DNA from: Alteromonadaceae bacterium
GTDB lineage: Bacteria > Pseudomonadota > Gammaproteobacteria > Enterobacterales > Alteromonadaceae
DNA length: 64,000 nt
Assembly: GCA_027013165.1 (NCBI GenBank)
Contig: JALUXV010000530.1
Span: forward strand, 62,001-126,000
Reading direction: 5' to 3'
The notes beneath the pieces are model-generated. The model did no database searches and was not told the DNA's origin. It saw only the letters and a list, made by a program, of their open reading frames with translations. The stretch's first letter is position 1. Every line of letters starts with the position of its first letter. Positions 1 to 9,172 of the stretch are shown here, one piece after another. The translations under genes were made by a program, and so were the position numbers.

Positions 1-170
1 CGAATCAAATTGTGATTTTTGCCAATGAGCTCGTCACGTTCAAACCCACTAACTTCTACAAACTCATCATTACAATGCTGAATAACTCCCCGAGTATCAG
101 TAGATGAAATTAACCGATAGTTATTTGGGTACTTGTATTCGCGCTGTGTTACAGGCTGGTTGTTTCTCAT
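1..170 (-). CDS. PAS-domain chemoreceptor, Aer-like (partial, N-terminus only)
   Basis: Only the first 56 codons are inside the window and the gene runs off the left edge. The reading frame opens at an ATG (complement of 168-170), with a GAGAG purine run about 8 bases upstream. The translation contains a polar stretch, then a PAS-type segment with residues STDTRGVI and DEFVEVSGF followed by DELIGKNH. This pattern (D..G.I...N..F...SG....EL.G..H) is typical of the N-terminal PAS domain of Aer-like aerotaxis receptors, which bind FAD and sense redox state. The neighbouring gene is also a chemotaxis receptor. No methyl-accepting domain is visible here, so a PAS histidine kinase or cyclase cannot be excluded. 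Confidence 0.7.
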   Translation of the reverse strand, partial: MRNNQPVTQREYKYPNNYRLISSTDTRGVIQHCNDEFVEVSGFERDELIGKNHNLI

Positions 171-347
171 TGATGCGCTCTCTTGTCCTGTTACTGACTC
201 ACATAGAACACCTGGTTCCACACACTTCGTTAGTCTTTAAGCGTAGAACATAATTCAGGTTTTTAAACTAAAGTCGAATAAACTGTAGTGAGATTATAAG
301 AGATCGAATAAAAATTACAGTGCAAAAAACGCAAGGAAAGAGGTAAG

Positions 348-379
348 CAGAGTGGCACTAAATCATATCAGCCACTCTG
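348..379 (-). terminator. stem-loop after the CZB chemoreceptor gene
   Basis: CAGAGTGGC (348-356) pairs perfectly with GCCACTCTG (371-379) around a 14-base loop, 16 bases past the stop codon of the minus-strand receptor gene. The minus strand continues CTTACC, so there is no strong T run. It may be a weak terminator or an mRNA 3' end. Confidence 0.45.
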
Positions 380-395
380 TTTCTAGTAGAGAAAT

Positions 396-1475
396 CTACG
401 CGAGTGAATCTAGCAAACTCATCACACGTTCGCTGGCACGCTCCATAGCAACAATGCGACTCTCAACCGTAGCTTGATCGCCTTTTTGATGCGCTTTCAG
501 CGCTTCTATTCCATTTTCATGAACCGCTCTGTGTATACCATCTAATTCGCGGTATGCTGAGGTTTGAGATACGGGTTTACCGGCGTTCGCCGAATACCAC
601 TGACCTAGTCTGCAAGATGTATGGTCCGAAAACTCCGAGATAGCTTGCTCACTTTGTCCGCTCAACACAGAATAAAGTTCTGATTTCCACACCACATGGT
701 CTAGCTTCACTGTTTGGATGAAGGTACGCTGAGTTCCATCGCCAATGGTTTGTCTCATGCTATCGCAATGAGTTACCATTTCATCATAGCTAGTGTTTAA
801 GGTATTTATTCCGCCTTCAAGCTCTTCGTTATTACTTCTAAGCTCGTTTACTCCTGATACTGCTTGTTGCGTAGATTGAATAATACCGTTAACAAGCTCA
901 GACACTTCCGTGGCTGACTTATTGGTTTCTGTTGCCAAAGCACGTACCTCATCAGCAACAACACTAAACCCACGACCAGCATCACCTGCTCGCGCGGCTT
1001 CAATGGCTGCGTTAAGCGCAAGTAAGTTGGTTTGGTCTGAAATACTGGTAATAGTAGTGACAAACTTATTGATGTTGTCTGCGGTAGTAGACAACCCTGA
1101 GATACGCTCGCTCATACTGTCCATTTGCGTATTCAGACCGCTCATATCTTGAACAATCTTTTCAAGTACACCTGACGATTGAGAAAATAATTGATTAATG
1201 TCGGCAATAGAATGATTTTCAGCATCTATCTGTTCATAAGCCATTAAAACCGTATCGCGAATCGTAGATATTTGCTTCAGTGAATCAATGACACACTGCA
1301 TCAGTACCGAACCACTTTGACCGTTTTTAGCAGCCTCAGCTTCATCTATTTGTCGCTGTAACGAGGTATTTTCAGCTTCAAGCTCACGCATTTGTGACAC
1401 CATATCCTGATATTCTCGTTTAAGCTGGGCCAACTCATCTTCTTTTTGTTGATATTTAGTGCTGCTGACAAACAT
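396..1475 (-). CDS. Soluble methyl-accepting chemotaxis protein with C-terminal CZB zinc-binding domain
   Basis: This 359-residue protein has no signal peptide or membrane segment. Residues 7-50 form a predicted coiled coil. The chemoreceptor signalling domain spans about 60-245, with the highly conserved hairpin tip [18 protein letters not shown] at 147-164 that contacts CheA/CheW. The C-terminus (about 254-325) matches the CZB domain: His260, Cys288 in CRLGQW, His315 and His319 are its expected zinc ligands. CZB receptors are cytoplasmic; in characterised cases they sense zinc or hypochlorous acid through the Cys/His site, which I infer here rather than see. The gene follows the Aer-like receptor in the same orientation with a 225-base gap, so the two may work in the same chemotaxis array. 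Confidence 0.9.
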   Translation of the reverse strand: MFVSSTKYQQKEDELAQLKREYQDMVSQMRELEAENTSLQRQIDEAEAAKNGQSGSVLMQCVIDSLKQISTIRDTVLMAYEQIDAENHSIADINQLFSQSSGVLEKIVQDMSGLNTQMDSMSERISGLSTTADNINKFVTTITSISDQTNLLALNAAIEAARAGDAGRGFSVVADEVRALATETNKSATEVSELVNGIIQSTQQAVSGVNELRSNNEELEGGINTLNTSYDEMVTHCDSMRQTIGDGTQRTFIQTVKLDHVVWKSELYSVLSGQSEQAISEFSDHTSCRLGQWYSANAGKPVSQTSAYRELDGIHRAVHENGIEALKAHQKGDQATVESRIVAMERASERVMSLLDSLA

Positions 1476-1550
1476 TCTTGTTACCTGTGTAGTGTTTCAC
1501 TTAAGATTAACAGAATTATCAATATTTTCACTATTAGCCGGAAGTTGTAA

Positions 1551-2552
1551 CTAAACCCGGTTCGCCGTGGTTCCTCGAACAATAACGTGGGGCTTTAGAA
1601 TATGCTTCATACTCACTTTATTGTTGCCGTAGGCTTGATTTAAGATCCATCGCGCCGCCATAGCGCCAATATCTCTTACAGGATAGTTCACTGTGGTAAG
1701 TTTTGGAGTTAAATAGCTGGCAAAATCGACATTATCGAACCCAATGACAGATACGTCTTCAGGCACTCGCTTCCCATGCTTACGCAACGCATTGATAGCA
1801 CCTGACGCCATTTCATCGTTTGCGCAAGCAATCGCCGTGAAGTGCACACCTCGTTGCAATAGTGTTTCTACACAGTTTTCGCCAGAATAAGCTTGGAAGT
1901 TACCTTCTGCCATGGTGTTTTCATCGTAATAAATGCCCGCTTCTTCAAGCGCTTTTTTATGCCCAGTTAAACGGTTAACACCATCCGCTTTAAACAGCGC
2001 ACCGGCTGCATAGGCTATTTCAATATGACCACAATCGATTAAATGCTTGGTCGCTAAGTATCCACCCAACACATTATCTAAACTGATACATTTCTCACCT
2101 ATGGCTTCTATATAGCGGTTTACAATAACAATGGGAACATCTTGGTTAGCAAGATCGATAAGATAGTCATCATTTACGGCCTCGACATGTAATATCAAGG
2201 CATCGCATCGACGACTCAGCAGGGCTTCTATTTCTTGCTTTTCAAGCGATTCATCACTGTGCCCAGTGACTACAAACATATGCTTATTCGCTTGGCGAAG
2301 TACTTTTTCAGACCCAGCCATCATGGCTCCAAAGAAAGAACCGTGTAATTCTGGTACCACATACCCAACCGTATGAGTTTTGTTAGACGCTAACGCAGCA
2401 GCAATAACATTGTGGCGATAACCCAGCTCTTCCATAGCATTAAGCACAAGCGCTCGCGTTTTTTCTTTAACCGAGTCGGCATTGTTAATAACGCGAGATA
2501 CTGTTGCTGACGAAACACCAGCCCGCTCACTGACTTGTTTAATGGTTACCAT
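1551..2552 (-). CDS. LacI-family repressor, likely regulator of the beta-glucan locus
   Basis: The protein has 333 residues. The first 50 form the LacI helix-turn-helix and hinge (TIKQVSERAGVSSATVSRVI), followed by a periplasmic-binding-protein-like effector domain that ends in the usual ARWILNQ and VRGTT elements. It is the last gene of a GH1, sugar symporter, repressor set on the minus strand, 65 bases after the symporter. The palindrome at 5457-5470 lies in front of that set and recurs in front of the TonB receptor, the FucP-like transporter and (weaker) the GH16 gene. I infer that this protein binds all of them and releases DNA when a glucan-derived sugar is present. The effector is not known from sequence. 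Confidence 0.9.
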   Translation of the reverse strand: MVTIKQVSERAGVSSATVSRVINNADSVKEKTRALVLNAMEELGYRHNVIAAALASNKTHTVGYVVPELHGSFFGAMMAGSEKVLRQANKHMFVVTGHSDESLEKQEIEALLSRRCDALILHVEAVNDDYLIDLANQDVPIVIVNRYIEAIGEKCISLDNVLGGYLATKHLIDCGHIEIAYAAGALFKADGVNRLTGHKKALEEAGIYYDENTMAEGNFQAYSGENCVETLLQRGVHFTAIACANDEMASGAINALRKHGKRVPEDVSVIGFDNVDFASYLTPKLTTVNYPVRDIGAMAARWILNQAYGNNKVSMKHILKPHVIVRGTTANRV

Positions 2553-2617
2553 GAATCAACTACTTCACATTGATGATGGGTAAATCACATGGTTAAAACC
2601 CCTGCAATTTACCAAAT

Positions 2618-3946
2618 TTACTGTGCTGCCAACCCGAGTTTTTGCTGAATTGACGCGACCTTATGTTCGTCTAATGTATACCAGCGCATAATAATCGCAA
2701 CACATATTGATGCCAGTGCGGGGCCGAGACAGAACACTGCGATAATTCCATTGGCGACTGCGGGCTCATAACTATCGGCTTGATAACCCATAGAAGCCAA
2801 TAACCACCCCGCCAATGCACCACCAAGTGCAAGCCCAACTTTAATGAAAAAGACCACGGTTGAGTAGGTTAAGCCTGTCATTCGAAGCCCTGTTTTGATT
2901 TCGCCATAATCTACAACGTCGGCAATTTTCGACCACAGTAGTGGCGTGGCCATTTGAAGTAATAGCCCCCATAGAAACTGCAATGCGACAGCCAATACCC
3001 ACGCCTGAGATGGCATAAAATAATTGATAATACATATACCAGCGCTAGCAAGTTGGAGGAAAGTATACGCCTTAATTTTCGACACCCGCTTTGCTACCGG
3101 GTTAGCCAAGGCACAGCCAATAATACTGCCTATCATTCCCGCAGTAACAAACAGGGTGGCATCGTCGGGGCGCTGTAGCACATATTTGACATAGTAAAGG
3201 GCCAAAGTGTTTCTCAGCACCATGCCCGTTAACAACACGATAGCTACCACACAAAGCACTCGACATTGGTCATTTTGCCACAGCGACAAAAGCTGCGCTT
3301 TTAAAGGTGCCGGTGCTTCATGAGTGACACTGATGCGCTCTTTCGTTCCAGCAAAGCACAATACAAACAGCACCATTCCCACCGCACTCATTACCAACAT
3401 AGCTCTTTGGTAACCCAACGCATCATCGCCTTGTCCAAGGTAGGATACCAGTGGCAGCATAAACGAGGTAACAAGTAGTCCGCCTCCCATTGCACATACG
3501 AAACGATAAGACTGTACTGATACTCTTTCAGACGCGTCCGACGTTAACACGCCGCCAAGTGCAGAATATGGAATGTTGATTGCCGTGTACATTATCATTA
3601 AAAGTGTGTAGGTCACGAAGGCATAATAAAGTTTACCTTCTTCGGTGAGCCATTCTGGCGAAGTAAAAGCCAACACACTACACATGGCAAAGGGCAAGGC
3701 TAGCCACAGAAGGTAAGGTCGATAAGAACCCCATTTGGTCTTAGTTCTATCTGCCAATGACCCCATTAGCGGGTCGGTAACCGCATCAAAAACCCTAACA
3801 ATTAGGAACATGCTTCCAACGGCCGCAGGCGACAACCCAACAACATCTGTATAGTAGAATGTCAGGAACAACATCACGGTCTGAAAAATAAAATTACTTG
3901 CTGTATCACCCAAACCGTAGGCGATTTTTTCCTTTGCACTTACCAT
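2618..3946 (-). CDS. GPH-family sugar:cation symporter (MFS fold)
   Basis: This is a 442-residue, about 12-segment membrane protein. The GPH (glycoside-pentoside-hexuronide) signature lies at 54-77: D-A-V-T-D-P-L-M-G then ADRTKTKWGSYRP, close to the MelB/LacS family motif. It would import a glycoside with Na+ or H+ across the inner membrane. The gene is 11 bases after the GH1 beta-glucosidase, in the same direction, with an AGAGG ribosome site, so the two are almost certainly co-transcribed. That pairing points to a beta-glucoside such as laminaribiose, gentiobiose or cellobiose as substrate; the exact sugar is inferred from context. Confidence 0.9.
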   Translation of the reverse strand: MVSAKEKIAYGLGDTASNFIFQTVMLFLTFYYTDVVGLSPAAVGSMFLIVRVFDAVTDPLMGSLADRTKTKWGSYRPYLLWLALPFAMCSVLAFTSPEWLTEEGKLYYAFVTYTLLMIMYTAINIPYSALGGVLTSDASERVSVQSYRFVCAMGGGLLVTSFMLPLVSYLGQGDDALGYQRAMLVMSAVGMVLFVLCFAGTKERISVTHEAPAPLKAQLLSLWQNDQCRVLCVVAIVLLTGMVLRNTLALYYVKYVLQRPDDATLFVTAGMIGSIIGCALANPVAKRVSKIKAYTFLQLASAGICIINYFMPSQAWVLAVALQFLWGLLLQMATPLLWSKIADVVDYGEIKTGLRMTGLTYSTVVFFIKVGLALGGALAGWLLASMGYQADSYEPAVANGIIAVFCLGPALASICVAIIMRWYTLDEHKVASIQQKLGLAAQ

Positions 3947-3957
3947 GAACGCTACCT

Positions 3958-5313
3958 CTATCCTTGATTATGAAGGGCCTTTCGCTTCACTAACATCGCT
4001 TGTAGGGATTTTGCACTGTCTTTGAGTGTTCTTACCTGAGAGTCATAATCAACATAAAGAATGCCAAAGCGTTTTTCATAACCCAATGCCCATTCGAAAT
4101 TGTCCATTAGGCTCCATACAAAGTAGCCAGTTATGTTTACCCCTTGAGCCATTGCATCGGCGACAGCGTTCATATGGGAGTTCAGATACCTTTGTCTTTG
4201 TAGGTCTTTTACTTGCCCATCTGGTGTCATTTCATCATCGCTTGCCAAGCCATTTTCGGTAATGATAATCGGAGGAAGCGTGTAGTCTCGATGCAGTTGA
4301 ACCAGAAGATCGGTAAGCCCCTGGGGAAAAACCTCCCACCCCATGGCGGTAGTTTCCTTACCCTCTGCTGGGGGCATTTGATGAGGGTCTTCACTACCAT
4401 TATCTTGCACTCGCGCTCGGGTGTAATAATTTACCCCAAGAAAGTCGATAGATTCAGAGATAACTTCCATATCACCCGGATGTACGTCGGGCTTATGGGC
4501 GTTAGGAATATGCTTAATCAATTCAGGGTATTCGCCATGTATAAGCGGCTTTATATACCAATCGTTATGATGATCGTGAGCAAGCTTTGTCGCGATAACG
4601 TCTTTTTCCTCATTACTTGCCGGATAGAAGGGCGTGAAATTAAGCACAATACCGGATTCAATAGTAGGTGCGTGCTCTCTAAGCACTCGCATAGCAAGAC
4701 CGTGGGCCAATAAAAGATGATGTATGGCTTTCTTTCCGAACTCTTTACCAACCATGCCCGGTGCATGAATACCAACTTCGTAACCCAAATATGCGCTACA
4801 AAATGGTTCATTCAAAGTAGCGTAGGAATACACTCGGTTACCGAAAGCTTTAACCACTACCTCTGCATATTTTTCAAAGGCATAAGCCGTCTGGCGGTTA
4901 AGCCACCCGCCTTCATCTTCTAAGTACTGTGGCAGGTCCCAGTGATACAAGGTGACATAAGGTCTAATGCCCTTTTCAATGAGTCGGTCTAATAAACCAA
5001 TGTAAAAAGCTAAACCATCGTCATTAACGCTTCCATCTTGACGTATAACTCTAGGCCAGCTAACTGAAAATCGATAGGCATCTACATTTAAAGCATCGAT
5101 AATATCAATGTCACTTTCCCAATGTTTCACGTGTTCGCAAGCAACTAAACCGTGAGAGTGATCGGCAATTTTACCTGGGGTTTCACAGAAGGTATCCCAA
5201 ATACTTTTTTCTCTGTGCTCCGCGTCTCCCTCAATTTGAAACGAAGAGGTAGCCACGCCAATAGTAAAGTCTGGTTTTGAAAAGGGAGAACCCAACTTAG
5301 CAATAATATCCAT
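3958..5313 (-). CDS. GH1 beta-glucosidase (cytoplasmic)
   Basis: The 451 residues match the full length of bacterial GH1 enzymes. Family landmarks are the N-terminal GVATSSFQIEG (19-29), SVSWPR (84-88 region), the acid/base glutamate E169 in TLNEPFCSAYLGY and the nucleophile E353 in IITENG. The C-terminal YFVWSLMDNFEWA carries the aglycone-side residues. There is no signal peptide, so it acts in the cytoplasm on imported beta-glucosides. It is the first gene of the GH1-symporter-LacI operon and has the shared AAGCGCTT operator about 145 bases upstream. Within this locus it most likely hydrolyses short laminarin or gentio-oligosaccharides to glucose. Confidence 0.95.
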   Translation of the reverse strand: MDIIAKLGSPFSKPDFTIGVATSSFQIEGDAEHREKSIWDTFCETPGKIADHSHGLVACEHVKHWESDIDIIDALNVDAYRFSVSWPRVIRQDGSVNDDGLAFYIGLLDRLIEKGIRPYVTLYHWDLPQYLEDEGGWLNRQTAYAFEKYAEVVVKAFGNRVYSYATLNEPFCSAYLGYEVGIHAPGMVGKEFGKKAIHHLLLAHGLAMRVLREHAPTIESGIVLNFTPFYPASNEEKDVIATKLAHDHHNDWYIKPLIHGEYPELIKHIPNAHKPDVHPGDMEVISESIDFLGVNYYTRARVQDNGSEDPHQMPPAEGKETTAMGWEVFPQGLTDLLVQLHRDYTLPPIIITENGLASDDEMTPDGQVKDLQRQRYLNSHMNAVADAMAQGVNITGYFVWSLMDNFEWALGYEKRFGILYVDYDSQVRTLKDSAKSLQAMLVKRKALHNQG

Positions 5314-5456
5314 AGCGCCTTCCTTCAGGCCAATTCAACCTTTAGAAACTCAACCATACTGAGCACAGCCCTACTCACTTTTGCCGATAGGAAGCTCCGT
5401 CGAATTACTCAGGTTTCTTTATGTAGTTCGAAATATAGTTTGAGACTACCACAAAT

Positions 5457-5470
5457 TGTAAGCGCTTTCA
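5457..5470. promoter_or_regulatory. LacI-type operator of the GH1 operon
   Basis: TGTAAGCGCTTTCA is a near-perfect palindrome around AGCGCT. It is identical to the site at 13188-13201 and the exact reverse complement of the site at 13156-13169. The central CG and 14-base dyad are typical of LacI-family operators. Confidence 0.75.
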
Positions 5471-5585
5471 TTATCAAAATCGATAAGGTTTTTACATTTT
5501 TTTTACAGCTGTGCAATGTGCCTACGGGAGTCGATTGAAGGGCTAACTAAAATGCCAATCAGTTAATGCCAAGGTTGCCATAATA

Positions 5586-5610
5586 AAGAGAAAGCAATGG
5601 GCTTTCTCTT
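5586..5610 (-). terminator. Rho-independent terminator of the hugZ-like gene
   Basis: AAGAGAAAGC and GCTTTCTCTT form a perfect 10-bp stem with a 5-base loop. On the minus strand the stem is followed by TTATTATGG, giving a short T-rich tail 46 bases after the stop codon of the gene at 5656. Confidence 0.65.
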
Positions 5611-5655
5611 AGCACAATATGAACTTTTTTCAGCTTAACAGACTGGCATTGGGGA

Positions 5656-6384
5656 CTAACTGGCTTTTTTTATACCCAGTTGAGCGCGGGCTTGGTTAGT
5701 TTGTTGAACTAACGCCTTACGCACATCCATACCTGATTCACAGATGTGTTCAAATGGAACAAAATACACAGTGTTATGACTAGTGTAATGCGCGCCCTCA
5801 GGAAACACACTGAGCATTTTCACGTCATTGCTTTCCACGTTGAACTGCGCTTTCAATATCAATTCCATGGCATCGATGTGGTCTTCGTTCATATGGTCTA
5901 TCATGCTTTGTGTAGCACTATGCCAATCTTGACTTTCCACTTTCCACAAGGCTTTTTCAATCCAATGAATTTTACCAAAACCACCAATGAATCGAATTCT
6001 TTGCGTGCGAATGACGTAAAAATTAAAGTCGTGTGTTTGCTCATAGGCCTTTGCTTGTGGAAACAAAGCTAAGTATTGAGCCGATACCTCGGACGCATCA
6101 ATAGGTTCAGCATCGCCCAATATGGTAACCCGTCCATTAGCTTGAGAGTCATCCTGCCCAGCGTCGTAAATCGTCAGACTCACTTTAGGGTCGGCTTTAA
6201 TATTACGGGTATGTAGCGCTATATTGCTGATATAGATAACAGCATCACCCTCAGGGGTAAGGAAATAAGGAACCACCGAGCCGAATGGGTATCCTTGCAT
6301 GGATGTAGAATGTGTACTTAATACGCCACTGTGTTGTGTTCTAGAAAACTGCTTTGCTTCTAGGGCTATTTCTCTAAGGCCCAT
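5656..6384 (-). CDS. HugZ-like heme-utilisation protein (PNPOx-like fold plus DUF2470)
   Basis: The protein has 242 residues. Residues about 8-145 resemble the split-barrel FMN-binding (pyridoxamine-phosphate-oxidase-like) fold, with GYPFGSVVPYF at 31-41. The C-terminal part is a DUF2470 domain marked by HMNEDH at 164-169. This two-part architecture is that of HugZ/HutZ proteins, which bind heme and help release its iron. The candidate Fur box at 6476-6494 directly upstream supports an iron-regulated role. The gene stands alone between two operons of the glucan locus and has its own promoter and terminator, so it is probably not part of sugar metabolism. FMN-dependent reductase activity remains an alternative. 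Confidence 0.8.
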   Translation of the reverse strand: MGLREIALEAKQFSRTQHSGVLSTHSTSMQGYPFGSVVPYFLTPEGDAVIYISNIALHTRNIKADPKVSLTIYDAGQDDSQANGRVTILGDAEPIDASEVSAQYLALFPQAKAYEQTHDFNFYVIRTQRIRFIGGFGKIHWIEKALWKVESQDWHSATQSMIDHMNEDHIDAMELILKAQFNVESNDVKMLSVFPEGAHYTSHNTVYFVPFEHICESGMDVRKALVQQTNQARAQLGIKKAS

Positions 6385-6475
6385 AATACTCCCTCTTGAA
6401 AAATGAATTGGTTAACCGCCAATTCACCAATAGATTTTCGTTTGGATTTGGGTGCTCCCCACGCAAACAAAAAAT

Positions 6476-6494
6476 GATAATGATTAGCATTTAG
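6476..6494. promoter_or_regulatory. Candidate Fur box upstream of the hugZ-like gene
   Basis: GATAATGATTAGCATTTAG resembles the 19-base Fur consensus: GATAATGAT is exact on the left, and the right half keeps CATT. It lies about 90 bases upstream of the start codon at 6384, where a Fur repressor site is expected. Confidence 0.65.
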
Positions 6495-6613
6495 GATAAG
6501 GCATTTATCACAATAAACGCAACCTGCAAATTTCAAGAGGTAGCTCGAATCAAGGCGTAGACTTAAAGTGATTATTCTTTGCGGTACATTTTTTCAGTAA
6601 AGTTCAATGACAC

Positions 6614-8098
6614 CTAGCCAAAATAACGAGCGATATAATCGTTATGAGGAGGTAGCTTTCCAACCGTTCGATCGATCTGTTGGGTAATGCCGTTGAGTAA
6701 TCCCTCTAACTCTTGACGACTCATGGTGTCTACAATGGGGTGGTAGCTCGTCGGCACTAATCCTTGCCCAATCATGACTTGCTGCCACGAATCATCAAAT
6801 AGTTCATTGCCTTCTCTGAACACTCGCGCCGTTTTTTGGAACAAGTCTATACGATGCTTGAGGGAATCAGGTACATCCATTTGACGGCAATGACGCCAAA
6901 ACGGTGTGTCGGTTCTTTGAGTGACATGGTAGTGCAAAATAATAAAATCGCGGATGTGTTCAATATCAAAATCAGCTTGTCTGTTGAACTCGTTAACATC
7001 CTCTTCAACAATTCCCGCGGTTGGGAACATACGTAAAAAGCGCACAATACCCTGTTGAATCAAGTGAATACTGGTTGACTCCAAAGGCTCTAAAAATCCA
7101 CTGGCTAAGCCAAGCGCCAAACAGTTTCTATTCCACTGTTTGCGGCGTCTACCCGTTCTAAAATGAATAACACGAGGATCGTTAAGAGGCTCTCCCTCAA
7201 CATTCCCAAGTAATTTGGTTATCACTTCATCGTCAGAAAGATAGTTGCTGCAATACACCATACCATTGCCAACACGGTGCTGTAGTGGAATTCGCCATTG
7301 CCAACCTGCTTCGTGGGCAATGCAACGGGTGTAGGGGATGGGGTCAGATACCGATTTTGTTTGCACAGCTACAGCACTGTCACAGGGTAGCCAATGAGAC
7401 CAATCCTCATATCCGGTATGCAGTGCCTTTTCGATGAGTAGCCCTCTAAAACCTGTACAGTCAATGAAGAAATCACCTTGCACGGTTTCGCCATTGTTTA
7501 GCGACAGGCTTTCGATAAAACCATTTTCTTCGTTTAGGTTGACACTGTTTATTGTCGCGTCAATGCGCTTTAGTCCATCTTTCTCTGCGAGCCCACGCAA
7601 AAAGCTTGCATATTTAGTAGCATCAATATGGAAGGCGTAATTAAGCCCATTGTTGGGTAAGTGAGCAAACTTGTTTGCTTGAGCAGCTTGACGTTCTAAA
7701 CAATAGTCACCGAAATCCTTTGCTATACCCTCTTTTAGCCCGCGTAGCCAAAAATGTTGGAACCCTGCGGCCCAACAGTCTTTGCCCGTCACACCAAAAG
7801 CATGTAAATAAGCGTGATCTAAAGACTTCCAGTTTTCAAAATTTATCCCAAGTTTGAAGGTAGCATTAGTTGCCGCCATAAACTCCTGTTCGCTAATTTT
7901 CAGTAGTTTATGAAAGAATACCAAGGTAGGGATAGTGGCTTCGCCCACACCAACGGTACCAATATCTGAGCTTTCGATCAGTGTTACATCAACTTCCTTA
8001 CCCAAAATACGAGTGAATGCCGCTGCTGCCATCCACCCAGCGGTGCCACCACCGGCAATCACCAAGCGCTGTTTTCTATGTTGGGATGATGTATTCAT
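6614..8098 (-). CDS. Flavin-dependent tryptophan-halogenase family protein
   Basis: This 494-residue protein has every signature of the FAD-dependent halogenases: the dinucleotide motif GGGTAGW at 16-22, the lysine K82 in TFKLGI that forms the haloamine, the WQWRIP motif at 266-271 and the EPLES pair E340-S341. It should therefore be able to oxidise chloride or bromide using FADH2 from a separate reductase. The substrate is not predictable. The gene is last in a TonB receptor, SapC, cupin, halogenase operon, 16 bases after the cupin. Similar sets are common next to TonB receptors in Alteromonadales, Caulobacterales and Xanthomonadales, where related enzymes prefer bromide in vitro, but their role in carbohydrate uptake is unexplained. 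Confidence 0.92.
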   Translation of the reverse strand: MNTSSQHRKQRLVIAGGGTAGWMAAAAFTRILGKEVDVTLIESSDIGTVGVGEATIPTLVFFHKLLKISEQEFMAATNATFKLGINFENWKSLDHAYLHAFGVTGKDCWAAGFQHFWLRGLKEGIAKDFGDYCLERQAAQANKFAHLPNNGLNYAFHIDATKYASFLRGLAEKDGLKRIDATINSVNLNEENGFIESLSLNNGETVQGDFFIDCTGFRGLLIEKALHTGYEDWSHWLPCDSAVAVQTKSVSDPIPYTRCIAHEAGWQWRIPLQHRVGNGMVYCSNYLSDDEVITKLLGNVEGEPLNDPRVIHFRTGRRRKQWNRNCLALGLASGFLEPLESTSIHLIQQGIVRFLRMFPTAGIVEEDVNEFNRQADFDIEHIRDFIILHYHVTQRTDTPFWRHCRQMDVPDSLKHRIDLFQKTARVFREGNELFDDSWQQVMIGQGLVPTSYHPIVDTMSRQELEGLLNGITQQIDRTVGKLPPHNDYIARYFG

Positions 8099-8114
8099 AT
8101 CTACCTCGAATAAA

Positions 8115-9167
8115 TTACTGTTTTAAACTGTTTTGAAGCCAAGCGGAAAATTGACGGAACGCATTCTCATCTAGCGTTCCCAATGGCCCTTGTTTGTCCA
8201 GTGGAATGTGTTTAAAGCTATCTGTGTCGTTTTCATTGAAAATGTAGTGTGAAAACATATGCTGCCAAGCAGCCCTTTGTGATGGCGGTAATTGCTTAAT
8301 GGTCAACAACGCATGAAATAAGGCATTGTCAGGCCTTCCAACATGGTCAGGTGCTTCCCGCCACCAAAAATTAACTAATGTGTTGAGGCTTTCTTGCCCC
8401 TCGATGTGATGCCACCACATCGAAGGAATATACAAAACGTCGCCGGGCATCAGATCAACCACTATTGCATGTTTAATCGCTGTTTTAAACTTAGGAAACC
8501 GTTCAAAATCTGGTTCATGAAAATCAACCAAGCTAATTGCTTGTCCTGCGGGAGTGACGTGAAGTGGCCCTACATATAAGTTCTCTACTTGCTCGGGAGG
8601 AAACAGTGTGACTCTGCGCTTCCCTGAAACCACACAAATCACATTATCGGGAACGTCATAATGTGCCGCTATCCGGCTTTTGTTACCTATCCAAAGTGTT
8701 GCTAAAGGATTTACGTCTGCCTGTCCCAATGAGTTTTGTGATAGGAAACCAGGTAAACAGGTGTTTAAGGTGGTGGAGCCTACGTAGAGAGTTTCTGGGC
8801 TTTTGTGTTGGTTTAAATCAAGCAGTGTAGACAATGCATCTCGAAAGGGTAGCCGTGTTCGAGAAAAGTTAAACCCAGTCATATCCTGGTTATAAAAAAC
8901 CCGACCATTCTCTTTATGGGGTAACCGCAGTGCGTCTACTGTGCGATTATCATCAAAAGCTAACAAGTAATCGACAAATTGACGATCACCTTCAAGGGCT
9001 GCTTTCACTGCTGGCCAGCCAGTAACTAGCTGCCGTATAACCATGGGTTGGGCCCACACGCTAGCCATTTTGAATACATCGCTAGGTGATGACTCCAACG
9101 CATCGAATGCTTGACCCGTAAGCGTAAGGGGAGGTGAACATTGCTCAAACAACGACACAAAAGTCAC
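8115..9167 (-). CDS. Cupin_8/JmjC-like protein, putative Fe(II)/2-oxoglutarate hydroxylase
   Basis: In this 350-residue protein the iron-binding facial triad is visible: H169-x-D171 in AAHYDVPDN and a distal histidine in SMWWHHIEG (H253 or H254), preceded by GDVLYIPS, the usual final strand of the JmjC cupin. These residues indicate a Fe(II)- and 2-oxoglutarate-dependent oxygenase, probably cytoplasmic as no signal peptide is present. It starts 5 bases before the SapC stop region (spacing 5 bases) and is followed by the halogenase, so the genes are translated from one mRNA. Related proteins in the same context carry names such as pass1-related. The substrate, protein or small molecule, is unknown. 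Confidence 0.88.
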   Translation of the reverse strand: MTFVSLFEQCSPPLTLTGQAFDALESSPSDVFKMASVWAQPMVIRQLVTGWPAVKAALEGDRQFVDYLLAFDDNRTVDALRLPHKENGRVFYNQDMTGFNFSRTRLPFRDALSTLLDLNQHKSPETLYVGSTTLNTCLPGFLSQNSLGQADVNPLATLWIGNKSRIAAHYDVPDNVICVVSGKRRVTLFPPEQVENLYVGPLHVTPAGQAISLVDFHEPDFERFPKFKTAIKHAIVVDLMPGDVLYIPSMWWHHIEGQESLNTLVNFWWREAPDHVGRPDNALFHALLTIKQLPPSQRAAWQHMFSHYIFNENDTDSFKHIPLDKQGPLGTLDENAFRQFSAWLQNSLKQ

Positions 9168-9172
9168 TCGTA

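Larger units (their letters stand above)
5314..5655. other. Intergenic region between GH1 operon and hugZ-like gene
   Basis: These 342 bases contain the promoter and operator of the GH1 operon (right side, minus strand) and the terminator of the hugZ-like gene. An AT-rich tract with a run of eight T at about 5499-5506 lies between them. I see no small gene. Confidence 0.7.

Noticed and set aside
4213-4713. 166-codon open frame on the plus strand opposite GH1
   Set aside because: It is antisense to a well-supported GH1 gene, has no recognisable motif and is an artefact of codon use.
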